Source: Runella sp. MFBS21
GTDB lineage: Bacteria; Bacteroidota; Bacteroidia; Cytophagales; Spirosomataceae
Direction of reading: 5' to 3'
Length of the DNA: 64,000 bases
Assembly (NCBI RefSeq): GCF_029433105.1
Contig: NZ_JARNTW010000024.1
Span: 1-64,000, forward strand
The notes under the pieces were generated by a model. The model was not told the DNA's origin and made no database searches. It saw only the letters and a list, made by a program, of their open reading frames with translations. The translations under genes were made by a program, and so were the position numbers. Shown one piece after another: positions 24,901-33,706 of the stretch (its first letter is position 1; each line of letters opens with the position of its first letter).

Positions 24901-26307
24901 ATGCACCCAGAATTCGAGGAAAGACAACCAGACTGGCGGGATTCAGTACAACGTTTTGAGGTAATGCTCAAAAACCAAGAACGTCAATTTTTTGATTTAG
25001 ATACTTATGAACACATCGTCGAACATTATATAGGCGAAGGCAATTGGGAACGTGCTCTACAAGCCTGCGATTTCGGGCTGGAGCACTTTCCTTATTCTCT
25101 CGAACTCATGCTCGACAAAGCCCACTTATTAGCCCAAAATCAGCGCTTCGACGAATCGCTCGAAATCCTTGATAGAGCCGCATTGTTTAATCCTCACGAT
25201 TTGGATGTACTTTTTATGCAAGGCGGGGTCTATAGTATGATGGGTGAATATGATCAATCGGTAGAAGTATACGAGCAAATGCTCCTTTATATTGAAGAAG
25301 AAGAAAAAGATGATATCTTGTTTCAGATGGGGCAAGCTTATCAAAATGGAGGTAAATACGAAGAGGCTATAGAGCAGTACAAAAAAGCCCTTCAGTATAA
25401 TTTAGATAATGAAAACGCCCTCTACGAACTAGCATTTTGCCTCGAAATCACTGGTCAATTAGAATCTAGCATTGATTTTTACAATGAACTCATTGACCGT
25501 GACCCTTATTCGCACAATGCTTGGTATAATTTAGGGATTGTGTACAGCAAACTAGGTCAATACCAAGATGCGCTCCAAGCTTACGACTACGCTACTGTCA
25601 TCAAGGAAGATTTTGCGTCGGCCTATTTCAACATGGCCAATGCCTACATGAATCTCGAAAGATACAAAGAAGCCAATGAGAAGTATCTGCTTACCTTGCG
25701 CAACGAAACTCCCACGTCAGACCTTTACTGTCATTTAGCGGGTAGTTATGAAAAGTTGAAAGACTTTGGGAAGGCTCTTGAATATTATCGAGAAGCGCTC
25801 AAACTCGACAATCAATGGGACGAAGCTTGGTATGGAGTGGCTGTTTGTCTAGCAGTAGAAGAAAAATGGATTGAATCCCTCAATTGCGTTCGAAAAGCCA
25901 TTAAACTCAACGAACATGTCGCTGATTATTGGCTTACTTTGGGAGAGTTGGAATACAAAATTGGCAACGTATTCTCAGCCATTGAAGCATTTGAGAAAGC
26001 TGCCGAATTGGATCCTGAATACGAAGATATTTGGCTTAAATGGTCGCTGACCATGTTTGACCAAGGTCAATTTGATAAAGCTTACGAAGTCATCCAAGAC
26101 GGGCTTAATGAATTGCCCGACAATGCTACTCTGTATTATCGCGCTGCAGCTTATTTGTTTCACGGAGGTGACTACAAAGAAGCTTTACTAAATCTCGAAA
26201 TTGCGCTTACTCTTGACTATAGCGCACATGAGCAGCTGTATGTTTTTTTTCCTGAGCTCGAAAAACAAAAAGCCCTTTTTAAACTCATCGAACAATATAG
26301 AAAATAG
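24901..26307 (+). CDS. TPR-repeat protein
   Basis: 468 residues, no signal peptide, made almost wholly of tetratricopeptide repeats: roughly eleven 34-residue helical pairs, for example AFCLEITGQLESSIDFYNEL, LGIVYSKLGQYQDALQAYDYA and YRAAAYLFHGGDYKEALLNLEIA. It begins with an acidic segment (MHPEFEERQPDWRDS). Such proteins are cytoplasmic scaffolds; the partner is unknown. Its stop codon (26305-26307) falls inside the stem of a strong terminator shared with the convergent amylase gene. Confidence 0.88.
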   Translation: MHPEFEERQPDWRDSVQRFEVMLKNQERQFFDLDTYEHIVEHYIGEGNWERALQACDFGLEHFPYSLELMLDKAHLLAQNQRFDESLEILDRAALFNPHDLDVLFMQGGVYSMMGEYDQSVEVYEQMLLYIEEEEKDDILFQMGQAYQNGGKYEEAIEQYKKALQYNLDNENALYELAFCLEITGQLESSIDFYNELIDRDPYSHNAWYNLGIVYSKLGQYQDALQAYDYATVIKEDFASAYFNMANAYMNLERYKEANEKYLLTLRNETPTSDLYCHLAGSYEKLKDFGKALEYYREALKLDNQWDEAWYGVAVCLAVEEKWIESLNCVRKAIKLNEHVADYWLTLGELEYKIGNVFSAIEAFEKAAELDPEYEDIWLKWSLTMFDQGQFDKAYEVIQDGLNELPDNATLYYRAAAYLFHGGDYKEALLNLEIALTLDYSAHEQLYVFFPELEKQKALFKLIEQYRK

Positions 26308-26347
26308 GGTTAAAGCGGAGGAAACTCCTCCGCTTTAACCCTATTTT
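26301..26347. terminator. Bidirectional terminator
   Basis: A perfect 22-bp stem (26301-26322 with 26326-26347, three-base loop) starts AAAATAGGG and ends CCCTATTTT, so each strand leaves a U-run. It lies between convergent genes; the left arm includes the TPR gene's stop codon. Confidence 0.9.
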
Positions 26348-26348
26348 A

Positions 26349-28223
26349 TTACTTCAATTCAAGTACCCACGCTGTCATTGCTGGTATTTTTAAGCTTTTT
26401 ATATCAACAATAGATGCTTGCGTCAAGATATTTTTTGCTGTTTTAAATCCTTTTGTTCGTTTCGAAAACCGCTCGGTATCTACCACTGCTTCATCTGTAT
26501 TGGTGTTCATCACTACCATAATCGTCTTAGAAATATCATAACGAAAATAAACATAGACTCCGTTTTGGGGCAGATATTGCATAAATTCGCCACTGTGCAG
26601 CGAAGGCGTATTTTTTCGATAATTGGCCAAGGTTTTTACTAATTCAAAGGCTTCATTTTCACGAGAAGTACGGCCTGCGGTGGTAAACTTACTTTCTTGA
26701 TCGCCTTTCCAACCACCCACAAAATCACGCCTCACTTCGGCATCAGTGGGATTTTTCATGTTTTTCATCAACACCTCCGTCCCATAATAAAACTGAGGAA
26801 TGCCGCGTGTGGTGAGTAGCCATGTAACGCCTAGTTTGTACTTATTAAAATCTTCCCCAATCACCGAAAAAAAGCGATCGGTATCATGGTTTTCCAAAAA
26901 AGTGACCATCTTGTAAGGGTCAGCATACAAAAAATCTTGTGCCAAAGCTTGATACACTCGATTGATCCCCCCGTCCCAACTAAATTGTTCTTTCAAGCCT
27001 TCATTGATTGCGGCAAAACTTGGGAAGTCACAAGTTCCGGGTAAGTTACACTGAAAAGGGAACTTAACATTGCTCTTTACGAAATAAGATAAAATCGCGG
27101 GATTAGTGACCCATGTTTCTCCAAAAATAATAAGATTGGGATATTCCTCTAGTAACGCCTGATTGCAGCGATTCATAAAAGGCATATCATTGTATTTGTA
27201 AGTATCGATGCGCCAGCCATCAAGTCCAAACTCCTCTGTACACCAAATGGCATGTTGAATAAGGTAGTTAGCAAAAAGAGGATTGCGCTGATTTACATCT
27301 GGCAAAAAAGGCATAAACCACCCGTCGGTCAAGTATTTTCGATCGGTCTCCGTCCCCGCTGGATCTAAAAGAGGCAGCTCTTTGTGGCTTGTGTTGGTAT
27401 AAGTCGGCCACTTATTAAACCAATCTTGTGTAGGCGGGTCTTGAAACATCCAATGGTCTTCCGAAACATGGTTATACACTGCGTCCTGAATGAGTTTCAT
27501 CCCTCTTTGGTGAAGCGCCACCGACAGTTTCTTATAACCTTCATTTCCTCCCAAACGGCGTTCAATCTGATAATGATTACTAAAATGATAGCCGTGATAA
27601 GCAGCTTGCATATTGCCGTGTAGTTCTTTTTTGAGAGTGGTATTGTTTTCGATGACAGGTGTATTCCAAAGAGCCGTTACACCCAATTCTTGCAAATAAT
27701 CCAGATGATCAACAATTCCCTGAAAATCGCCTCCATGCCTTAAAAACGGCACATTCTTATCTGCTTGTGGGTCAAGCATTCCGTCAATTTTATCGTTGGA
27801 TTCGTCACCATTGGCAAAGCGATCAGGCATAAGCAGATACACAAAATCAGAAGAATTGATTGGCAGAGGCTTATGCCGCTTGGGAGATAGAGTAAAAGAC
27901 TGTGTATTTTTGGCATTCCCATTACTAAAAACCAGCTGCATCTTGCCCGCTTTGGCGGTTTTTGCAATTTCCAAATCCACAAAAAGATAATTAGGATTAG
28001 AAGTCGTTTGGGTTTTCTTGATTTTTACTCCTGGATAATTGAGAGAGACCTTTGCTTTACTGATATTCTGACCATAAACCAGCAATTGGAGGTTAGGGTT
28101 TTTCATACCTACCCACCAATTGGTAGGATGTAAGTATTGAATTTGGGGATTTTGGGCAATCACATAGCAACTCAAGCAAGCTCCCAAAAAGCTCAGTAGT
28201 AATTTCTTCAATATGTTCATCAT
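26349..28223 (-). CDS. GH13 alpha-amylase-family enzyme (neopullulanase/cyclomaltodextrinase type)
   Basis: 624 residues with a signal peptide (MMNILKKLLLSFLGACLSCYVIAQ), so periplasmic or surface-exposed. An N-terminal cyclomaltodextrinase-type beta domain (about 25-125) precedes the catalytic barrel: YLLMPDRFANGD near 140, DAVYNH near 254, the nucleophile in DGWRIDTYKY near 340, acid GETWV near 372 and FLENHDTDRF near 445. It should cut alpha-1,4 or alpha-1,6 glucan links in maltodextrin, pullulan or cyclodextrin. The AraC-type gene immediately upstream on the same strand is a plausible regulator. A TATTTTTG box at 28244-28251 on the minus strand could be its own promoter. Confidence 0.92.
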   Translation of the reverse strand: MMNILKKLLLSFLGACLSCYVIAQNPQIQYLHPTNWWVGMKNPNLQLLVYGQNISKAKVSLNYPGVKIKKTQTTSNPNYLFVDLEIAKTAKAGKMQLVFSNGNAKNTQSFTLSPKRHKPLPINSSDFVYLLMPDRFANGDESNDKIDGMLDPQADKNVPFLRHGGDFQGIVDHLDYLQELGVTALWNTPVIENNTTLKKELHGNMQAAYHGYHFSNHYQIERRLGGNEGYKKLSVALHQRGMKLIQDAVYNHVSEDHWMFQDPPTQDWFNKWPTYTNTSHKELPLLDPAGTETDRKYLTDGWFMPFLPDVNQRNPLFANYLIQHAIWCTEEFGLDGWRIDTYKYNDMPFMNRCNQALLEEYPNLIIFGETWVTNPAILSYFVKSNVKFPFQCNLPGTCDFPSFAAINEGLKEQFSWDGGINRVYQALAQDFLYADPYKMVTFLENHDTDRFFSVIGEDFNKYKLGVTWLLTTRGIPQFYYGTEVLMKNMKNPTDAEVRRDFVGGWKGDQESKFTTAGRTSRENEAFELVKTLANYRKNTPSLHSGEFMQYLPQNGVYVYFRYDISKTIMVVMNTNTDEAVVDTERFSKRTKGFKTAKNILTQASIVDIKSLKIPAMTAWVLELK

Positions 28224-28295
28224 AGGAAAAGTTTAATAATTCCCAAAAATAAACAAAATCTTTCTAGTACAGTCCTATTTCTATCAACCAATTGG

Positions 28296-29165
28296 CTACG
28301 CCAATGGATATACCATAGTCGAAAACTGTTGACGGTACTCGGTTGGGTTCTGTTGGGTAATTTTGCGAAACATGCGGTTGAAATGAGAAAGATTATTGAA
28401 ACCACAATCATAGGCAATCTGTGCGATGCTCACGTTTTCCAACAACCTGACTTTCGCATGATTGATGCGGTATTCATTCACAAACTCAGTAAAAGTTTGA
28501 TTTGTCATTTTCTTGAAATAGCGACAAAAAGCTGGTAAACTTAAATTTATCTCTTCTGCCACCTGATTGGGGTCTATATCGGTCTGGAAATACTGCTCAA
28601 CAAAACTATAGATTTGGCGGAGTCGCTCAGTCTCTTTGGGGGGCACATCGGGCTGCTGTCCTTCAGCGTGGAGCAATTCGACATCATCAGCGAAGGCCAT
28701 TTCTTGCAACAACCAAAGTAGTGACATCATACGTTCAAAGTTGCCCTGATACACCATGTTTTTGATTTTCTCTCCTACCAATCGCTTCGTGACTCTCCCA
28801 AACGCTAGCCCTCGTTTTGATTTTTCGAAAAGCTGAGAAATGGCCTCTAACTCTACGTTTTTCAGAAATTCTTTCCCCAAAAAATCACCCCTCATCTGAA
28901 TTACATACTCCTCAAAATCGCCCGTTTGTCCATATGCAAAATTTAGATGAGGGATATTAGGGCCAATAAATACCAACTCTCCTTCTTCATAACGCGACAA
29001 ATGCTGCCCGACTTGGCGACGACCATTTCCATGCGGAATATATACTATTTCATATTCAGGATGGTGATGCCAATATACCCGGCAGCTTTCTACTTCTGTA
29101 GCATGATACAACCGAAAAGAACTCCCTTGACTGGGCTGGATTTTTTCAAATTCTAAACGAGCCAT
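28296..29165 (-). CDS. AraC-family transcriptional regulator
   Basis: 289 residues. An N-terminal cupin sensor domain (about 15-90) shows VYWHHHPEYEIVYIPHGNGRRQVGQHLSRYEEGELVFIGPNIPH, with histidines typical of sugar-binding AraC arms. The C-terminal domain holds two helix-turn-helix units, DPNQVAEEINLSLPAFCRYFKKMTNQTFTEFVNEYRI and SIAQIAYDCGFNNLSHFNRMFRKITQQNPTEYRQQ. It lies just upstream of the GH13 gene in the same orientation (72-base gap) and probably controls alpha-glucan use. ATG start. Confidence 0.92.
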   Translation of the reverse strand: MARLEFEKIQPSQGSSFRLYHATEVESCRVYWHHHPEYEIVYIPHGNGRRQVGQHLSRYEEGELVFIGPNIPHLNFAYGQTGDFEEYVIQMRGDFLGKEFLKNVELEAISQLFEKSKRGLAFGRVTKRLVGEKIKNMVYQGNFERMMSLLWLLQEMAFADDVELLHAEGQQPDVPPKETERLRQIYSFVEQYFQTDIDPNQVAEEINLSLPAFCRYFKKMTNQTFTEFVNEYRINHAKVRLLENVSIAQIAYDCGFNNLSHFNRMFRKITQQNPTEYRQQFSTMVYPLA

Positions 29166-29256
29166 TTTACATATTTTAACACATATTTACGAATAAAAAT
29201 CAATACAGTGTCAGAAATGGCAAACAAAATCGTAGAAAAGCATCCTTCCTAACTAC

Positions 29257-29264
29257 TAATTTTG
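29257..29264 (+). promoter_or_regulatory. TAATTTTG -7 box of HAD-VOC-MFS operon
   Basis: Exact TAnnTTTG match; transcription would start near 29271, about 48 bases before the ATG at 29319. No clear -33 TTG at the ideal distance. Confidence 0.45.
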
Positions 29265-29318
29265 TAACCATAAATAACCCGTACCAAGTACTTGGCAGAT
29301 TTCTCACAATATTTTGAT

Positions 29319-29981
29319 ATGTCTGGTTTTGCAGTAATTTTTGACATGGACGGCGTCATTGCCGATACCAACCCCACCCACAACATCGCTTGGCGTAAAT
29401 TTCTCGAAAAGTATCAAATAGAACCCACTGAGCAAGAACTACATGACCACATGTATGGGAAGCACAACAGTTATATTCTATCGTATTTTCTCAAAAAAAG
29501 CCTAAGCTTTGAAGAAATTGCCCGTTTACAATTTGAAAAAGAAGCACTTTTCAGAGAATTGTACACTTCTATTGCCCAGCCTTTACCAGGATTGTTGACG
29601 TTTTTGGAAGAACTCAAAAAAAATGGTGTAAAAACGGGAATTGCCACCTCTGCTCCCGTCGAAAATCTCGACATGATGCTTGAGCAAGTTCCCTATCTGA
29701 AAGAGGTTATGGAATCGTTGTTGTCAGAACAAGACGTTAGCAAGCACAAGCCCGACCCAGAAGTATACCTCAAAAGCGCCCAAAATCTAGGCATCGCTCC
29801 GGCACAGTGTGTTGTATTTGAAGATTCGGTTTCGGGCGTAAAAGCAGGTTTGGCGGCTGGAATGAAAGTAGTCGGTGTCACTACCACCCATAGCTCACAA
29901 GAATTGCCTCCTTGCAGTGCTTATGTGTCAGACTATCTCTCGCTTGATTTTGCATTTATTCAAAATCTAATGACTTCATAA
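29319..29981 (+). CDS. HAD-family phosphatase, beta-phosphoglucomutase-like
   Basis: 220 residues from ATG 29319, preferred over a TTG at 29292 because it opens directly on motif I. FDMDGVIADTNPTHNIAWRKFL gives the nucleophile and acid-base Asp pair with a C1 cap, GIATSAP near 107 is motif II, and KHKPDPEVYLKSAQNLG with VVFEDSVSGVKAGLAAGMKVVG gives motifs III and IV. This subgroup acts on sugar phosphates such as beta-phosphoglucose. First gene of a three-gene operon: the next start is six bases after its stop. A specific substrate cannot be named. Confidence 0.9.
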   Translation: MSGFAVIFDMDGVIADTNPTHNIAWRKFLEKYQIEPTEQELHDHMYGKHNSYILSYFLKKSLSFEEIARLQFEKEALFRELYTSIAQPLPGLLTFLEELKKNGVKTGIATSAPVENLDMMLEQVPYLKEVMESLLSEQDVSKHKPDPEVYLKSAQNLGIAPAQCVVFEDSVSGVKAGLAAGMKVVGVTTTHSSQELPPCSAYVSDYLSLDFAFIQNLMTS

Positions 29982-29986
29982 GCCCT

Positions 29987-30376
29987 ATGTATATCGAACA
30001 CATCGCTATATGGTGCCAAGATTTGGAACGTATGCGGGCTTTCTATGAGCAATATTTTGGGGCAACATCCAACTCAAAATATACCAATGCTCAAAAAAAT
30101 TTTGAGTCTTACTTTTTATCGTTCCAAAAAGGTGCACGTCTCGAACTGATGCAAATGCCAACTATCCCCCCTCATCAAAACAACGTACATTCCCAGTTTT
30201 TGGGTTTGATACATATGGCCATTTCGGTGGGAGACGAAACCCAAGTCAATCTGCTTACGGAACAACTACGAAACGACGGCTACGAAATAGTGGGAGAACC
30301 TCGCCATACCGGCGATGGCTATTATGAAAGTGTGGTATTAGATCCTGAACAAAACCGAATCGAAATCACAGCATGA
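29987..30376 (+). CDS. VOC-family (glyoxalase/bleomycin-resistance) protein
   Basis: 129 residues with the paired beta-alpha-beta-beta-beta modules of the vicinal oxygen chelate fold: MYIEHIAIWCQDLERMRAFYEQYFG at the start and LGLIHMAISVGDETQVNLLTEQLRNDG later. Candidate metal ligands are His5, Glu in RLELMQ, His in LIHMA and the Glu of NRIEI. The enzyme could be a lactoylglutathione-lyase-like or resistance protein; the substrate is not evident. Second gene of the operon: six bases after the HAD gene, its last four bases overlapping the MFS start. Confidence 0.85.
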   Translation: MYIEHIAIWCQDLERMRAFYEQYFGATSNSKYTNAQKNFESYFLSFQKGARLELMQMPTIPPHQNNVHSQFLGLIHMAISVGDETQVNLLTEQLRNDGYEIVGEPRHTGDGYYESVVLDPEQNRIEITA

Positions 30377-31530
30377 CAACACACCTCAAAACCTATTTTA
30401 CCCACAGCCGAAGCCTTGCCATAGGTGCAGTGTTTGCTTCGGTGGGTTTTTTGTTTGGGAATTGGGTCACTTGGATTCCATATGTTAAGGAAAAATACAA
30501 TTTGGACGATGCACAGCTGGGCTTACTTTTATTAAGTCTGCCCTTTGCTTCTACCCTCAGCAATCCCCTTTCGACTTTAGTTATCAATCGTTTTGGGATT
30601 CGTAATACTACGATAGTGGGGTTGATGGGGATGGCAATCGTTTTTTCACTTCCTGTCAATGTCCCCTATTTGTGGATGACCTCAGTTGCCCTTGGCCTCA
30701 TGGGAATAGGTATTGCTTTTACCAATGTAGCCATGAATACCTGCGTTACTACGATTGAACGACAAGACGGCATCCACATCATGTCGACCTCTCACGGCAT
30801 GTTTAGTGCAGGTGGAATGGTGGGTTCTGCTTTAGCAAGTATCCTGATGGGGTTTAAGATACCGCCTACATTACACATTGCCGCCATATCAATATTTGTA
30901 TTGACGTTGGCAATGCTTGTGCGCCCCATTATCATGGGTATACATGAAGAAAAAATGCAATCAGACGGAGGAGCTAAGTTTGCGTGGCCAAATAAAGTTC
31001 TTATGGGGATGATTGCCATTTCGCTTTGTACCAACATTACCGAAGGAACCATGGCCGATTGGACCGCCGTCTATATGCGTGATGTAGTCAAATCAAATGA
31101 TTTTTTTATGGGTTGGGGCTTTGCCAGTTATGCGTTTTTCATGGCTTCTGGTCGTTTTGTTGGGGATGCTCTCATTCCTCAATACGGCAGCCGAAAAATT
31201 TTGGTAGGAGGCGGATTATTAGCTTCATTTGGAATTTTCATAGCCGTTTTTCTGCCTTACCCTACTACAGCTATTATCGGTTTTGGTTTGGTGGGAGCGG
31301 GTGTGTCCTGCGGCGCCCCCATCCTTTATGGTAGCGCGGCCCGCGTTCCTGGCATGGCCAAAGGTGCAGGCTTAGCCACCATGAACACCTTCAGTTTGGC
31401 GGGTTTTCTGGCTGGTCCAGCCTTGATAGGGGTACTTTCTCACGAAGTCAATCTTTCTTTTGCCATAGGTACTGTAGCGGTTTTAGCGCTGATTTGGGCT
31501 TTATTATCCAATCGAGCCCGTCTTTATTAA
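30373..31530 (+). CDS. MFS transporter
   Basis: 385 residues with twelve predicted membrane helices. Signature loops are INRFGIRNTTIVG between helices 2 and 3 and GRFVGDALIPQYGSRKILVGGGLL between 8 and 9, as in the sugar-associated FucP/YbjJ-like MFS group. Substrate unknown, possibly a sugar given the HAD phosphosugar phosphatase upstream. The ATG overlaps the VOC gene stop by four bases (ATGA), implying coupling. A hairpin (31536-31570) follows the stop. Confidence 0.88.
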   Translation: MTTHLKTYFTHSRSLAIGAVFASVGFLFGNWVTWIPYVKEKYNLDDAQLGLLLLSLPFASTLSNPLSTLVINRFGIRNTTIVGLMGMAIVFSLPVNVPYLWMTSVALGLMGIGIAFTNVAMNTCVTTIERQDGIHIMSTSHGMFSAGGMVGSALASILMGFKIPPTLHIAAISIFVLTLAMLVRPIIMGIHEEKMQSDGGAKFAWPNKVLMGMIAISLCTNITEGTMADWTAVYMRDVVKSNDFFMGWGFASYAFFMASGRFVGDALIPQYGSRKILVGGGLLASFGIFIAVFLPYPTTAIIGFGLVGAGVSCGAPILYGSAARVPGMAKGAGLATMNTFSLAGFLAGPALIGVLSHEVNLSFAIGTVAVLALIWALLSNRARLY

Positions 31531-31535
31531 AATTC

Positions 31536-31570
31536 TAAAGCGATAGGGTTTGATAAACCTAATCGCTTTA
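31536..31570 (+). terminator. Terminator hairpin after MFS gene
   Basis: TAAAGCGAT...GGGTTT pairs with AAACC...ATCGCTTTA with one bulged position. It overlaps the -33 part of the promoter for the next operon. Confidence 0.6.
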
Positions 31571-31580
31571 GCTAATTTTG
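31550..31580 (+). promoter_or_regulatory. Promoter of DUF4905-LysM operon
   Basis: TTG at 31550-31552, 20-base gap, TAATTTTG at 31573-31580: a good Bacteroidota promoter. Transcription from about 31586 gives a leader of roughly 19 bases to the TTG at 31605. Confidence 0.6.
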
Positions 31581-31604
31581 TAAAGTCATCCTTCCCCTAA
31601 CCCC

Positions 31605-32405
31605 TTGTTAAATTCTTATCGACATCGTTTTTCGCTTCCAATTTGGCGTATTCTACACGACGCTCTACCGATTTCTCTTTCTGAACAGGTTTTAATAGTA
31701 GAGTTACGAAACAAAACGCAAGTGGAGTGGTGCGCCCTTCAGCTCGAAAATCAACAAATTTTGTGGCAAAAGACACCCCCTTCTACTCATTGGTGGACGA
31801 GTACCGTAGGAGTGCATGCTGGTGTGATACTTTTACATAACTACGCCGGTAGCGAGCAGCCCTCTCCGCAGCAAATCGTGGCATTGGACGCTTCGACGGG
31901 TGATTTATTGTGGACTTTGGATGGGTGCAAATTTGAAGCAACAAACGGTCATCTTATTCGTACCTCCAAACTCTCTCCTACTTTAGAAACCACCTATGAA
32001 AGTTGGGATTTAAGAGATGGTACTCTTTTTTCAGAGGTATTATTTGACATACCAAGTATAGCACCTTTTTGGAAAACACCTATCAACTACGGTGAAGATA
32101 GTTCATACTATGGTTTTGTTAAACAATTTATCCAAAAAACTACCAATCATATCCCCCAAAAAACGATAAATTATGGGGAAAACTCTGGACATGTATTATT
32201 TTTTTACTATTTTTACCCCCCTAACGCTGATACTTTATCCCGCTCTATCTTGGTTGTGAATTCAAAGAAGACAATACTGTTGCACGATGCGATTCGTTCG
32301 GACGTGGGAAGTATCGCCTTCGATAATTGTATTTATAATGACCACCATATTGTTTATTTAGAAAATTTAGACGAACTAGTCGTATTAAAATTACCAAGAC
32401 CATGA
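31605..32405 (+). CDS. DUF4905 family protein
   Basis: 266 residues with the DUF4905 pattern: an early IWRIL, VEWCALQLENQQILWQK, VALDASTGDLLWTLDG near 105, and a beta-rich remainder consistent with a propeller of the PQQ-repeat type. Found in Bacteroidota; function unknown. No signal peptide is visible. The frame has a stop at 31581-31583 and no ATG before the conserved start, so TTG at 31605 is taken as the start; the promoter just upstream supports it. Ends in ATGA overlap with the LysM gene, so the two are coupled. Confidence 0.75.
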   Translation: MLNSYRHRFSLPIWRILHDALPISLSEQVLIVELRNKTQVEWCALQLENQQILWQKTPPSTHWWTSTVGVHAGVILLHNYAGSEQPSPQQIVALDASTGDLLWTLDGCKFEATNGHLIRTSKLSPTLETTYESWDLRDGTLFSEVLFDIPSIAPFWKTPINYGEDSSYYGFVKQFIQKTTNHIPQKTINYGENSGHVLFFYYFYPPNADTLSRSILVVNSKKTILLHDAIRSDVGSIAFDNCIYNDHHIVYLENLDELVVLKLPRP

Positions 32406-33529
32406 TGAAGCGAGCTGCATTTCTGATAGTTGTTGTAGGATTATGGGGGGGAAAAACTGCTCACGCCCTATCTTTTTCTCCTTTCTCTTCCGACTCCACT
32501 GGCACCGAAACCAAAAATGGGCAAACTTACGTTTTACATAAAGTAGAACCTGGGCAGACGCTCTATGCCGTGATGCGTAAATATAAAACCTCGATTCAAG
32601 CTCTCAAGGCTGCCAATCCAGGAATGAAAGATAATTTGATAGTAGGCCAAATCGTACGTGTACCTTCTCAAGGCCGAGCCACAAATGCGCCTCCGCAAAA
32701 GGTAGCCGCCAAAGAACCCGACCCTTCGGCAGAAAAGGATAAGTTGGTATTGGATTATGAAATCAAACCAAAATCCGAGACGCCAGCAAAAACAGAAGGC
32801 GAAAAGAGCGAGACTTTTAAGATAGAAAATACCAAAGTAGAAGAGACTCCCAAAGTAACAGAGGTGCCTGCTGCTACCAAAGAAAAGGAGCCTGAGACTA
32901 CCAGCACAGCATCTACCGATACCAAACCTGTTGCTCCCGCCGCTCCAAAATCAGGGCTTCACCGCGTGGAAGGGGGGCAATCTCTTTACGGGATTGCGGT
33001 CAAACATGGGGTTTTGATGGCCGATATCCGTCGCTGGAATGGACTCACCTCAGATCAGCTACGTTCGGGACAAGAGTTGATTGTTTCAGACCAAGCTTAT
33101 CAAGAGTATCTCAAAAAAAATAAGCTAGACTCTGTAAAACTGGCCGATGCCCGAAAAGCCAATACCGAAAAGCCAGCTACTCCTGTACCCGTACCTGTGC
33201 GAGGAGAAGACCCTACAAATTCGAACTTACCCGAACCAAAAATCGCTAATACTGGTAAGCGAATCCTCGAAACAGGCGTAGCGGAGGTATTAGAAGGATT
33301 GGAAAACAGCAATAAATATTTGGCTTTGCACCGTACCGCCCCTGTTGGGTCACTGATTCAGGTCAAAAACATGAACAACAGCCAAAGTGTATGGGTAAAA
33401 GTAATCGGAAAACTACCTGATATCAGTGCCAATAATCGCATCATTATCAAGCTTTCGGCCCGCGCTCAAGAAAAACTTTCGCCGGGGGGTAAACAGTTTA
33501 TTGCCGAACTCAGCTACTTGTCTCAATAA
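32402..33529 (+). CDS. Secreted protein with two LysM domains
   Basis: 375 residues: signal peptide (MMKRAAFLIVVVGLWGGKTAHA), a first LysM at about 38-83 (HKVEPGQTLYAVMRKYKTS), a long Glu/Lys/Pro/Thr-rich linker (about 90-180), a second LysM at about 183-230 (HRVEGGQSLYGIAVKHGV), and a C-terminal beta-barrel (about 283-375, ETGVAEVLEG...SWVKVIGKLPDIS) like the double-psi barrel of RlpA. It should bind peptidoglycan in the periplasm; the barrel may act on glycan strands, although no RlpA catalytic residue could be confirmed. Second gene of the DUF4905 operon. Confidence 0.88.
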   Translation: MMKRAAFLIVVVGLWGGKTAHALSFSPFSSDSTGTETKNGQTYVLHKVEPGQTLYAVMRKYKTSIQALKAANPGMKDNLIVGQIVRVPSQGRATNAPPQKVAAKEPDPSAEKDKLVLDYEIKPKSETPAKTEGEKSETFKIENTKVEETPKVTEVPAATKEKEPETTSTASTDTKPVAPAAPKSGLHRVEGGQSLYGIAVKHGVLMADIRRWNGLTSDQLRSGQELIVSDQAYQEYLKKNKLDSVKLADARKANTEKPATPVPVPVRGEDPTNSNLPEPKIANTGKRILETGVAEVLEGLENSNKYLALHRTAPVGSLIQVKNMNNSQSVWVKVIGKLPDISANNRIIIKLSARAQEKLSPGGKQFIAELSYLSQ

Positions 33530-33678
33530 AGAGCCTCATTCATGCTAAGCTAGTATGCCGTTTGACTTCTTAAAAGTTATCTTTTTTTGCAAAACTTTTA
33601 GCAACAATCTTCGTGCTTCTTCGAGGCACAAACACCCTTTTGAAAGTAGCTTTTCCCTCTGAAATCCGTTATGCTATG

Positions 33679-33696
33679 CTAAGACTTATGTCTTAG
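33679..33696. terminator. Weak hairpin between LysM and NuoM genes
   Basis: CTAAGAC (33679-33685) and GTCTTAG (33690-33696) around TTAT, followed by TTTGTT on the plus strand; a modest terminator candidate between convergent genes. Confidence 0.4.
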
Positions 33697-33706
33697 TTTG
33701 TTAAAC

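Noticed and set aside
31649-31672. Resemblance to an Illumina adapter in the DUF4905 gene
   Set aside because: CTACACGACGCTCT matches the adapter for 14 bases and the encoded protein reads LHDALPIS. The following bases differ at two positions, the frame continues into a normal family sequence and IWRI fits DUF4905, so chance similarity is the better reading; contamination cannot be fully excluded without raw reads.
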